From: Candidatus Methanomarinus sp. HR1
Lineage (GTDB): Archaea; Halobacteriota; Methanosarcinia; Methanosarcinales; Methanocomedenaceae
DNA length: 14,059 nucleotides
Reading direction: 5' to 3'
Assembly (NCBI GenBank): GCA_002926195.1
Contig: MZXQ01000064.1
Coordinates: 1 to 14,059 of the forward strand
Within the stretch, counting starts at the first letter, position 1, and each line of letters begins with the position of its first letter. The translations under genes were made by a program, and so were the position numbers. Below are positions 1 through 6,732 of the stretch, in pieces. The notes under the pieces are model-generated. The model searched no databases. It saw only the letters and a list, made by a program, of their open reading frames with translations, and had not been told where the DNA came from.

Positions 1-105
1 GTAGTATATAGAGAACTAAATAGAGAGGATGGATTTGTCATTACCGCTTTTTTAACAAAACGAAGAAGAAAACTTGAAAGGAGGAAAAAGATATGGGGGC
101 TGTAG
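1..105 (+). CDS. C-terminal part of a DUF4258-like small protein (5' end outside window)
   Basis: An open frame runs from base 1 to a TAG at 103-105 and gives 34 residues, including the stretch DGFVITAFLTKRRRK. A hydrophobic 'GFVITA(F/Y)LT' strand followed by a basic tail is typical of the end of DUF4258 / RelE-fold-like small proteins, and these are commonly encoded directly before DUF2283 proteins. The frame overlaps the downstream ATG at 93 by 13 bases, and its codons carry the GGAGG ribosome-binding site of that gene, which suggests translational coupling. The start and the catalytic part lie outside the window, so activity as a toxin or RNase cannot be judged. The family call is inferred from a short tail plus context. 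Confidence 0.6.
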   Translation, partial: VVYRELNREDGFVITAFLTKRRRKLERRKKIWGL

Positions 106-344
106 AAGTCAAAAGGATAATGAATCTCGTGCCTGAATTGCTTGAGGCGCCTTATTCAAGAATTTGGACAGCATACGATAAAGAGGCAGATGTATTATAC
201 ATCAACTTCAAAAAACCAAGCCACGCAGATGATTCCGAACTTACTGATGATGATATTATAATCAGATATGAGAAAGGAGAAATTATTGGAATCACCATAC
301 TTAATGCAAGTGAAAGGAAGACTGGATATGGGCAGTTAAATTAA
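93..344 (+). CDS. DUF2283 domain-containing protein
   Basis: This is an 83-residue protein. Its central part, YDKEADVLYINF (about 28-39), then an acidic segment DDSELTDDDIIIRY and EKGEIIGITILNAS, matches the DUF2283 pattern: a small alpha/beta domain with Y-D-x-E-x-D-x-L-Y-I at the front and G-x-I-x-G-I-x-I-L-x-A-S at the back. GGAGG at 80-84 sits 8 nt before the ATG and supports this start. The gene overlaps the preceding DUF4258-like frame. DUF2283 has no established biochemical role; the pairing with DUF4258 is often regarded as toxin-antitoxin-like, with DUF2283 in the antitoxin position. That is inference here. Confidence 0.85.
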   Translation: MGAVEVKRIMNLVPELLEAPYSRIWTAYDKEADVLYINFKKPSHADDSELTDDDIIIRYEKGEIIGITILNASERKTGYGQLN

Positions 345-362
345 TTGCTATATCCACCAGTA

Positions 363-387
363 GATGGGGGGCATAATCCACCCCATC
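363..387 (+). terminator. Hairpin after the DUF2283 gene
   Basis: GATGGGG (363-369) pairs perfectly with CCCCATC (381-387) around an 11-nt loop, 19 nt after the DUF2283 stop. No strong T-run follows directly, so termination is plausible but not certain. The rest of 388-501 is AT-rich; it holds a CCCGGG palindrome and, next to the fae-hps stop, a weak ATATTTT/AAAATAT stem (477-495) that could end the minus-strand transcript. Confidence 0.4.
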
Positions 388-501
388 GCTGTAATTTGCT
401 GACCCGGTAACACTTAATAATATATTATGATGATGTATTTATAAGAAAACACTCCCGGGGGTCGTATTTACTTGAGATATTTTTTTATAAAATATATACA
501 G

Positions 502-1695
502 TTAAAAATCAGTCATAACCCTATATTGATCAATCTCAGCCTTCTGTAGATCCTCAAGGCATACCTCAGCTGCCAGCCTCACATCTTTTGCCTTGGTTAT
601 AGCCCTGCCAACAACTACAATATCAGCTCCGGCTGAACATGCATCACTTACAGTCGCAGCATCTGTTTCCAGCTTGGCAATGCCTCCGGCTACCGCTACC
701 AACAATTTAGGAATGACTTTCTTCATTTCAGATATACTGCCCCATGCATGAGCAAGATTCTCTTCATCAATGGCTCTGTGCAACTCCACAATATCAGGTT
801 TAATGCTTAATTCCTTTAGCACTTTAACAGGATCAGGTACATTCAGCATATCAATATATGCATAGATGCCTGTCTTTTTTGCCTCTTCAATAGCCTTTTC
901 CATGGTTGATATAGGTGCAAGTCCCGAGATCACTACAGCATCAGCCGTGGCATCTGCAACCATCCTGGCCTCCAGATTTCCCGTATCCAGGGTCTTCAGG
1001 TCAGCAACAATGAATGCATTAGGTCTGGCCTTACGCATCTGCTGTATTACATCCAGTCCGTAGCGTTTGATCAAAGGCGTACCTGCCTCAATAATAATGT
1101 GGTCACTTATAGGTACCTGGTCAAGCACTTTGCGCACAAACTCCAGATCCGGAATATCGATAGCAACCTGTAGATACGGAGGATCCCACAGCCTGGTTAC
1201 ATTGAATCCCATAACCGGATGCATGTTCCTGTCTTTCTCTTTTAATACAGTATCAACATCAGGGAATGATCCCATTGCTCTTTGGACAGCCAGTTTGGTA
1301 GCACCGTAATTATATCTATATATCCTGTCATAGTCCACGGCCTCGGGGTGAATAAATACACTGGCAACCACTACTAAATCTTCGGCCTGTTCTTTTGGTA
1401 TAATCCCTTCATCCATAGCATCTGCAACAGCCCGGGCTACTGCTGTCTGCGCAGGGCCGAATATTTGGGCCGCATCTTCCATATTCTGTACTGTTACCTT
1501 GGGTACGATAAGTGTTGCCGGCTTTGTTAACAGATTGGGCCGTATCACAGAAAGAAGTGGTGTATGTCCTGCGCTAAGCTGAGTGAACCCGGTAGCAAAT
1601 GCCTGCCCGACAGGGCCGTTCTTGTCTCCGATAATAATATCAACATGTGCGAGTTCAGGTTCCTCGCCAATAAGTGCTTCTCCGATCAATAACAA
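502..1695 (-). CDS. fae-hps: Bifunctional formaldehyde-activating enzyme / 3-hexulose-6-phosphate synthase
   Basis: This is a cytoplasmic fusion enzyme. The N-terminal Fae half (about 1-160) condenses formaldehyde with tetrahydromethanopterin. The C-terminal Hps half (about 170-397) is a TIM-barrel aldolase that interconverts ribulose 5-phosphate plus formaldehyde and hexulose 6-phosphate; in archaea it mainly supplies pentoses. Fae signatures seen are IGEALIGE, ELAHVDIIIGD, AGHTPLLSVIRPN and KPATLIVPKVTV. Hps signatures are LQVAIDIPD, EAGTPLIKRYG, VADLKTLD and the late VAVAGGI and ADIVVVGRAI. I place the start at the TTG at 1695 rather than the in-frame ATG at 1719: GAGGTG (minus strand, 1704-1709) lies 8 nt upstream, the N-terminus becomes MLLIGEALIGE as in the family, and the presumed catalytic His becomes residue 17 as in known Fae proteins. 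A box A-like TATTTAAG (1734-1741) predicts transcription starting near 1713, between the two candidate starts. The ATG would give 405 residues instead of 397. The gene diverges from the aconitase-family gene. Confidence 0.95.
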   Translation of the reverse strand: MLLIGEALIGEEPELAHVDIIIGDKNGPVGQAFATGFTQLSAGHTPLLSVIRPNLLTKPATLIVPKVTVQNMEDAAQIFGPAQTAVARAVADAMDEGIIPKEQAEDLVVVASVFIHPEAVDYDRIYRYNYGATKLAVQRAMGSFPDVDTVLKEKDRNMHPVMGFNVTRLWDPPYLQVAIDIPDLEFVRKVLDQVPISDHIIIEAGTPLIKRYGLDVIQQMRKARPNAFIVADLKTLDTGNLEARMVADATADAVVISGLAPISTMEKAIEEAKKTGIYAYIDMLNVPDPVKVLKELSIKPDIVELHRAIDEENLAHAWGSISEMKKVIPKLLVAVAGGIAKLETDAATVSDACSAGADIVVVGRAITKAKDVRLAAEVCLEDLQKAEIDQYRVMTDF

Positions 1696-1733
1696 TATCT
1701 TTACACCTCTTTGGGACATTAACGATGATACAG

Positions 1734-1741
1734 TATTTAAG
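1734..1741 (-). promoter_or_regulatory. Box A (TATA) candidate for fae-hps
   Basis: On the minus strand this reads CTTAAATA. It would place transcription initiation near 1713, just upstream of the GAGGTG ribosome-binding site and the TTG start. Judged by eye only. Confidence 0.4.
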
Positions 1742-1781
1742 GATACCGCGAATTTCGAATTGTCATTTACTTTTCATTACC

Positions 1782-1788
1782 TTTATTA
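1782..1788 (+). promoter_or_regulatory. Box A (TATA) candidate for the aconitase-family gene
   Basis: TTTATTA centred about 30 nt before the ATG at 1815. No Shine-Dalgarno sequence precedes that ATG, so the mRNA is probably leaderless or nearly so. Judged by eye. Confidence 0.3.
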
Positions 1789-1814
1789 CTTCATGCCCCT
1801 TATAGAACAATTCT

Positions 1815-3089
1815 ATGACCTCTGATAACCTGACACTCACTGAAAAGATTTTCTCAAAAGCAGCTAACAAACCTGTTCGCTCGGGAGATTTCGTTATGGC
1901 ATCCATAGATTGTGCAATGACCCATGACATCACAGGGCCACTTGCAGTCCAGGGTTTTAATGAAATAATGAAAGATAAAACTGATCCGAAAGTTTGGGAC
2001 CCTGATAAGATCGTCATTCTCTTTGACCATCAAGTACCTGCAGATTCTCTTAATGCAGCAGCTAACCATATAATGCTGAGACAGTTCGCTAAGGAGCAAG
2101 GTATTACCAACTATGATATTTTCGAAGGAGTATGTCATCAGGTAGTTCCTGAAAAAGGCTGGGTTAAACCGGGAAACCTGGTAGTGGGCAGTGATAGTCA
2201 CACCTGTGCCTATGGGTCACTTGGAGCATTCTCCACAGGAATTGGCAGTACTGATATGGCTGCAGTATTTGCCACAGGGAAACTCTGGTTTAAAGTACCA
2301 GGGACCATCAGGTTCGAAGTAAAGGGGAAACTGCCTGAGCATGTATACAGCAAGGATATCATTCTACATATGATAGGGGACGTTGGAGCTGACGGTGCAA
2401 TGTATATGACAGCCCAATACGGCGGCGAAACAATCAGGAACCTTGACATATCCCAGCGTATGACCATAAGCAACATGGCTATAGAGATGGGAGCTAAAGC
2501 GGGTATTATTGAAGCCGATGAGACCACACAGAAGTATTTGGAAGAACGCACTTCTTTTACACCTGACCCATACTGGATGAGCGATGAAGACTGTGAATAT
2601 GAAGAGTATCATGAATATGATATATCAGACTTACCTCCCCAGGTGGCATGTCCCCATAATGTGGATAATGTAAAACCAATTGAAGATGTGGAAGGTACCA
2701 GGATAGATCAGGTACTGGTAGGTTCATGCACCAACGGAAGATTTGAGGATATCAAGATCGTTGCTGACATTATGGGAAATGAACCGGTAGCAAAAGGTGT
2801 GCGGCTACTGATCATCCCGGCATCCCGTACCGAATATATGAAAGTACTGCGTGCAGGACTGATAGAGCAGTTCATGGAAGCCGGAGCTATTGTAGAGAGC
2901 CCTTGTTGCGGACCGTGTATGGGAGGCAGTTTTGGTCTGCTTGGTGATGGTGAAGTGGGTCTTGCTACATCTAACCGTAACTTCCAGGGCCGTCAGGGCA
3001 GTGCCAATGCATTTGTATATCTCTCATCACCTGCCACAGCTGCAGCCTCTGCCTTAACAGGCGAGATAACAGATCCAAGGAAATCTTAG
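1815..3089 (+). CDS. 3-isopropylmalate dehydratase / homoaconitase family, large subunit
   Basis: This 424-residue aconitase-superfamily large subunit is the Fe-S half of a two-subunit isomerase (leucine biosynthesis by LeuCD, or homoaconitase AksDE in the 2-oxosuberate route to coenzyme B). Visible signatures are SIDCAMTHDITGP near 30-42, LFDHQVPA (69-76), VVGSDSHTCAYGSLGAFSTG (123-142), VGSCTNGR (302-309) and SPCCGPCMGG (362-371). The three [4Fe-4S] ligands are C305, C365 and C368. The length is normal for archaeal enzymes. The substrate is set largely by the small subunit, which is not in this window, so LeuC and AksD/HacA cannot be told apart. A short 7-bp inverted repeat (3094-3119) separates it from the aminopeptidase 53 nt downstream, and both could share a transcript. 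Confidence 0.92.
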   Translation: MTSDNLTLTEKIFSKAANKPVRSGDFVMASIDCAMTHDITGPLAVQGFNEIMKDKTDPKVWDPDKIVILFDHQVPADSLNAAANHIMLRQFAKEQGITNYDIFEGVCHQVVPEKGWVKPGNLVVGSDSHTCAYGSLGAFSTGIGSTDMAAVFATGKLWFKVPGTIRFEVKGKLPEHVYSKDIILHMIGDVGADGAMYMTAQYGGETIRNLDISQRMTISNMAIEMGAKAGIIEADETTQKYLEERTSFTPDPYWMSDEDCEYEEYHEYDISDLPPQVACPHNVDNVKPIEDVEGTRIDQVLVGSCTNGRFEDIKIVADIMGNEPVAKGVRLLIIPASRTEYMKVLRAGLIEQFMEAGAIVESPCCGPCMGGSFGLLGDGEVGLATSNRNFQGRQGSANAFVYLSSPATAAASALTGEITDPRKS

Positions 3090-3142
3090 TTAATTATCAG
3101 ATTTATTCATGCCTGATAAAAAATATTTAGGGAATACGAATT

Positions 3143-4078
3143 ATGACATTGAAAGAAAGTACAAAGACGATCCTGGAAACCTGTATGGGTGTTCTGCCGG
3201 AAGAGTCAGTATTGATCATTACTGATACGGCCACACATCCATCCATAGGACTGGAGCTTTATAGTACAGCGAAACAGATAGGGTGTGATGTGCTATTAAT
3301 GACCATGGAACCAAGGGATCATCATGCACAGGAACCCCCCGTAGCTGTTGCAGAAGCGATGAAGGCTGTGGATGTGCTATTAATACCTACTAGCAAATCT
3401 CTGACCCATACCCAGGCAAAACTGGCTGCTAAAAAGTCAGGAGTTCGTATCGCTACCATGCCAGGAATCACTCTTGAGATGATGGAATCCGGAGGTATTA
3501 CGGCTGATTATCTTACTGTAAAGGACATTACGTCTACTCTTAAGAAGAAACTTACAAAGGCAAAGGAGATCAGAATAGTCACTGATCTTGGTACTGATAT
3601 AATTCTTAATGTCGAAGGATGTGACTGGCATGAGGATCATGGTATCTGCCATAAGGCAGGTTCATCAACAAATCTTCCTGCCGGAGAGGTCTTTGTAGCA
3701 CCAAAAAACGCGCAAGGAATTTTTGTAGTAGATGGTTCCATGGGCGGATTGGGAATACTGGAATCACCTTTGACAATTACAGTGAAGAATAGAAAAGCTG
3801 TCGATTTTACAGGGCCCAGGGCTGATGAACTGCGTTATATGCTTGATAAGGTGGGGCCATTAGCACGCAACCTGGCAGAATTGGGTATTGGAACAAATCA
3901 GGCAGCCCATCTTATTGGAAATATTCTGGAAGATGAAAAAGTAGCAGGTACAGTTCACATTGCATTAGGTGATAACAGTACATTCGGCGGTGATGTGATT
4001 GCCGGTATTCATCTTGATGGCATTATAACAAAACCCAGTGTTTTTGTTGATGGTAAATTATTAACACTCCCTGCTTAA
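3143..4078 (+). CDS. M29-like aminopeptidase (thermophilic metalloprotease family)
   Basis: This 311-residue protein resembles the AmpS/aminopeptidase T (M29) family, which removes N-terminal residues from peptides using a two-metal site in the cytoplasm. The C-terminal half carries the family pattern in order: NLPAGEVFVAP (E182), LAELGIGTN (E246), GTVHIALGDN (H272) and GIHLDGI (H290, D292), all metal ligands in characterised members. The N-terminal 130 residues form an alpha/beta domain with repeated hydrophobic strands (SVLIITD, DVLLMTM, DVLLIPTS). It is shorter than bacterial M29 enzymes of about 410 residues, as is common for archaeal relatives, and the conserved Tyr of the classic site is not obvious. 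It lies 53 nt after the aconitase-family gene and ends before a strong terminator. Substrate preference is unknown. Confidence 0.85.
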   Translation: MTLKESTKTILETCMGVLPEESVLIITDTATHPSIGLELYSTAKQIGCDVLLMTMEPRDHHAQEPPVAVAEAMKAVDVLLIPTSKSLTHTQAKLAAKKSGVRIATMPGITLEMMESGGITADYLTVKDITSTLKKKLTKAKEIRIVTDLGTDIILNVEGCDWHEDHGICHKAGSSTNLPAGEVFVAPKNAQGIFVVDGSMGGLGILESPLTITVKNRKAVDFTGPRADELRYMLDKVGPLARNLAELGIGTNQAAHLIGNILEDEKVAGTVHIALGDNSTFGGDVIAGIHLDGIITKPSVFVDGKLLTLPA

Positions 4079-4169
4079 GGATCTTGTAAGCTTCTGGCTT
4101 GCTTTGCGCAAATAGATATAAATAGAGATATAGACTATGTTTTAATATTATTGTGAGTATATTATAAAC

Positions 4170-4195
4170 AAAATCCGCCCTTGGGTCGGATTTTC
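4170..4195 (+). terminator. Intrinsic-type terminator after the aminopeptidase gene
   Basis: AAAATCCG (4170-4177) pairs with CGGATTTT (4187-4194), with additional CCC/GGG pairing inside, and the 3' arm ends in four T. It has the form of a strong stem with a T-rich 3' arm and lies 92 nt after the stop at 4078. A near copy (22 of 26 positions) follows the MFS gene at 13406-13431. Bases 4079-4169 hold no gene that I can see, only a TTTGCGCAAA palindrome at 4103-4112 and AT-rich sequence. Confidence 0.6.
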
Positions 4196-4196
4196 G

Positions 4197-4221
4197 GTAT
4201 ATCAAGTTATACTTGATATAC
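4197..4221. repeat. Perfect 11-bp inverted repeat upstream of dacZ (operator or hairpin)
   Basis: GTATATCAAGT (4197-4207), TAT, ACTTGATATAC (4211-4221) form an uninterrupted palindrome. It begins two bases after the preceding terminator and lies 50-74 nt before the dacZ ATG, just upstream of the AT-rich stretch 4227-4243 that could hold box A. Either a regulator-binding site or a second hairpin of a bipartite terminator would fit. A related 16-mer occurs at 8072-8087. Confidence 0.6.
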
Positions 4222-4270
4222 TAAGATAATATAATATTAATATCAATAAATATGCGTAGGGGAAATTGTA

Positions 4271-5161
4271 ATGGTAGATAAGACTTTGATCATCCAAACA
4301 GCTGCAAATATCGCGCAAGAGATCTCAGCCAGTGCAATCATCATCATGTCAGCTGATCTGTCACTTAATATTGATACCAACATTCCGGTCCTGATAGCTT
4401 CCCCAACAGCTATGATAATGACAGGTAATTTTTTAGAGGGAGATGATCTCGATAATGGAAAGAATCCAGCGCAAAGATTACAAAACCTGTCAAATACATT
4501 ATACCATAAAGCATCATCAGGATCTGAATTTATTATAGATGCTTCAGCAGCAGCTTTTATCAAGAATTTACTTGAAGGAGATAGAGTTGTAGGCATAGTC
4601 TCATACGAAGGAACAACCAGTATTGTGATACATGATCTTAAGGATAATCATATAGTAAAAGAATTAAAAGTATGTTCGGAAAGGGTCGATCTGGAGATCC
4701 TGAAGTCAGTACTTTTAATCGCTATTGAACTTGGCATATATGGCCGCGAAGGAAAATCGATAGGTACTGCCTTTATTATAGGAGATGCAAAAGAAGTAAT
4801 GAAGCGATCCCACCAATTAGTATTGAATCCCTTTTTAGGTCATCCTGAAAAAGATCGTAATATCCGGGACACAATGAGATGGGAAACAGTGAAAGAGTTT
4901 TCTCAACTTGATGGAGTGTTCATATTGGAATGTGAAGGTTATTTGATTGCGGCCGGACGTTATCTTGATGTAGATGCAAAGGATGTGGAGACAGTTAAGG
5001 GGCTGGGAGGACGTCATGCATCTGCTGCGGCTATCACCCGGGACACCGAAGCCGTGGCAGTAACTGTATCTGAAAGTGATGGTGAGATCAGGATATATAG
5101 AGATGGGATCCAGGTACTGGAGATCAATCCGAGATCATTAAAAGTGTCTCTGTTATTATAG
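4271..5161 (+). CDS. dacZ: Diadenylate cyclase DacZ (c-di-AMP synthase)
   Basis: This cytoplasmic 296-residue enzyme is predicted to make cyclic di-AMP from two ATP; in archaea c-di-AMP is linked to osmotic/potassium balance. Residues about 1-125 form an archaeal N-terminal domain. Residues about 130-290 are a DAC (DisA_N) domain: GTAFIIGD (165-172), NPFLGHP (186-192), VKEFSQLDGVFIL (207-219), AAGRYLDV (227-234), KGLGGRHASAAAIT (243-256) with the R248-H249 motif, and AVTVSESDGEIRIYRDG. The usual DGA motif reads D-G-V (214-216) here; the Asp and the RH pair are kept, so activity is likely. AGGGGA at 4258-4263 is a well-spaced ribosome-binding site. The envelope-protein gene starts 19 nt after the stop and is probably co-transcribed. 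The palindrome at 4197-4221 is a candidate control site. Confidence 0.9.
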   Translation: MVDKTLIIQTAANIAQEISASAIIIMSADLSLNIDTNIPVLIASPTAMIMTGNFLEGDDLDNGKNPAQRLQNLSNTLYHKASSGSEFIIDASAAAFIKNLLEGDRVVGIVSYEGTTSIVIHDLKDNHIVKELKVCSERVDLEILKSVLLIAIELGIYGREGKSIGTAFIIGDAKEVMKRSHQLVLNPFLGHPEKDRNIRDTMRWETVKEFSQLDGVFILECEGYLIAAGRYLDVDAKDVETVKGLGGRHASAAAITRDTEAVAVTVSESDGEIRIYRDGIQVLEINPRSLKVSLLL

Positions 5162-5180
5162 AGCCAGGTGTTATTTTGTT

Positions 5181-5999
5181 ATGAAAAAAAAAGAATCATT
5201 TTACCTATTAGTCATAGTATTATTATTTGTTATTTGTACCGGATGCATATCGGACCGAACTCCGGAAAAAGTTACTATACCAGATGGTCAATTTAGCAGT
5301 TATGAGATTAACTTATCTGCTGATAATCTAACAAATTCAACTACTTATTATCTATATACTGATAAGAAGAATAAAACAACACAGGCAGTAACTACCATAG
5401 TAAATACATCTACTTTAAATATCACTATACAAAAAGATATCTCTGCTCATGCTAAATCCAAAGAAGAATATGGAATTGAAGACCTTGTTATAATAGCTAA
5501 TTTCTCCTGTGATAACAAGAGTGATCGTTCTAACTTCAGTAGTTTATCAAATACATCATATAACACTTCTTATTACGAATCATCAACTACAAAGATGATA
5601 AGTATCGAATTTGCACAACCTACAACCGGTTTTGTAGCATGTTCTTTTTCAGGGGAATTCGGGTATTTCCATCAATTATTAACAAGAAATGAAACAATAA
5701 TTGTCGTACTGCCACCCAAACATAGTACGGGCAATATCATCCTTGGTGGTATTACAAAACCAAAAAAACCGGATGAAACATATACTGATGAAAATAACAG
5801 GTTATGTCTGCTCTGGAATAATCCTTATCCGGATAAAACTATTATTGATATTCGGTATTATAAATCGATTCTACCTGCTATTTTAACTATTACCGTATTA
5901 GTACTTGGTACGTGTATATTGATCATTTCACTTTATTATTCAAATGAGATACGAAAATTACGAAAAAAACGGGAACTCATCAACTCTAAGATCAAATAG
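5181..5999 (+). CDS. Putative exported, membrane-anchored, sequon-rich envelope protein
   Basis: I do not recognise a family. The 272-residue protein starts with a basic-hydrophobic signal segment (MKKKESFYLLVIVLLFVI) ending at CTGC, a lipobox-like site with C22 as possible lipidated residue, although Cys at -3 is atypical. Residues about 25-228 look extracytoplasmic, rich in Ser, Thr, Asn and Tyr, with twelve N-x-S/T sequons between positions 44 and 170, a density expected of an N-glycosylated surface protein. A C-terminal membrane helix (about 230-252) is followed by a strongly basic tail (RKLRKKR), which should face the cytoplasm. It lies 19 nt after dacZ (AGGTG about 12 nt before the ATG), so the two are probably one operon. 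Its last 8 bases overlap the convergent MBL gene. Confidence 0.75.
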   Translation: MKKKESFYLLVIVLLFVICTGCISDRTPEKVTIPDGQFSSYEINLSADNLTNSTTYYLYTDKKNKTTQAVTTIVNTSTLNITIQKDISAHAKSKEEYGIEDLVIIANFSCDNKSDRSNFSSLSNTSYNTSYYESSTTKMISIEFAQPTTGFVACSFSGEFGYFHQLLTRNETIIVVLPPKHSTGNIILGGITKPKKPDETYTDENNRLCLLWNNPYPDKTIIDIRYYKSILPAILTITVLVLGTCILIISLYYSNEIRKLRKKRELINSKIK

Positions 6000-6732
6000 T
6001 GAATTCCATTTTGTCTTTTCCAAGAGGCCACTGCTTAAGAGCTTCTTTATGAGGTGGAAACATGTGGCTGATATGAGTGAATACAACATTTTTAGCCTGT
6101 AATTTAATTGAAAGATCAAATGCTTGCTGTGCATTCATATGTTTAACAAGATTGATACCAGGAGGCACAATAGCATCTATGATCAGCAGATCCGCACCAT
6201 GCATAACATCCAGACTCCCGGGCGGGATATTATTATTGGTATCACTGGTGATAACTACTTTCTTTCCATTCTCACATATGAGCACACCGGCACATTCTTT
6301 CAATGGTGGGTGATTTACAGGAAACAATATGAAATCAAGACCTGCAATTGAAAAGGGTTTGAAAAATTTGACATCGTGCCTTTCGGGTTCTAAAAACCCA
6401 AGATATTGCAGAATATAGTCCATAGTATTAGTGAGTCCGTACACAGGTACATGCCCTTGAACCCTGTAGAAATCACCAAAACCGGCAAAGTGGTCATAAT
6501 GAGTATGTGTCCAGATAACACCGTCAACATGGTCCAATCCGTTTGATATCATCTGCCATCTCAAATCCGGACTGGTGTCTACTATTACTTTTCCCTGTGG
6601 ACCTTTTATCAGTATAGAGAACCTGAGTCTCATACTGGGACCGCCATTAAGAGCATCCTGACAGGCAGGACAACGACATCCTATCTTGGGTGTACCAATG
6701 GCATCACCGGTACCAAGGAGTGTGATTTTCAT
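5992..6732 (-). CDS. MBL-fold metallohydrolase, PhnP-like
   Basis: This 246-residue metallo-beta-lactamase-fold protein has the opening MKITLLGTGDAIG, a CRCPAC cluster (Cys 19, 21, 24) as in PhnP-type enzymes that bind an extra structural zinc, IVDTSPDLR, the catalytic THTHYDH (75-81), a later NHPP (H141), ITSDTN (D164) and the final VFTHISH (H220, H223). PhnP relatives are phosphodiesterases acting on cyclic phosphates, and the fold also includes tRNase Z-like nucleases, so a phosphodiester substrate is likely but unproven. The start ATG overlaps the stop of the upstream AAA ATPase gene by 4 nt, so translation is probably coupled. The 3' end overlaps the convergent envelope-protein gene by 8 nt. 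Confidence 0.88.
   Translation of the reverse strand: MKITLLGTGDAIGTPKIGCRCPACQDALNGGPSMRLRFSILIKGPQGKVIVDTSPDLRWQMISNGLDHVDGVIWTHTHYDHFAGFGDFYRVQGHVPVYGLTNTMDYILQYLGFLEPERHDVKFFKPFSIAGLDFILFPVNHPPLKECAGVLICENGKKVVITSDTNNNIPPGSLDVMHGADLLIIDAIVPPGINLVKHMNAQQAFDLSIKLQAKNVVFTHISHMFPPHKEALKQWPLGKDKMEFTI

Noticed and set aside
1763..2017. Minus-strand frame crossing the divergent promoter and the aconitase-family start
   Set aside because: It covers both promoter regions and the conserved N-terminus of the plus-strand gene; no family resemblance.
3094..3119. TTATCAG/CTGATAA inverted repeat between the aconitase-family and aminopeptidase genes as a terminator
   Set aside because: A weak AT-rich stem with a 12-nt loop followed by A rather than T on the plus strand; insufficient to call termination.
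4103..4112. TTTGCGCAAA palindrome after the aminopeptidase gene
   Set aside because: Ten bases only, no repeats nearby and no promoter context; likely chance.
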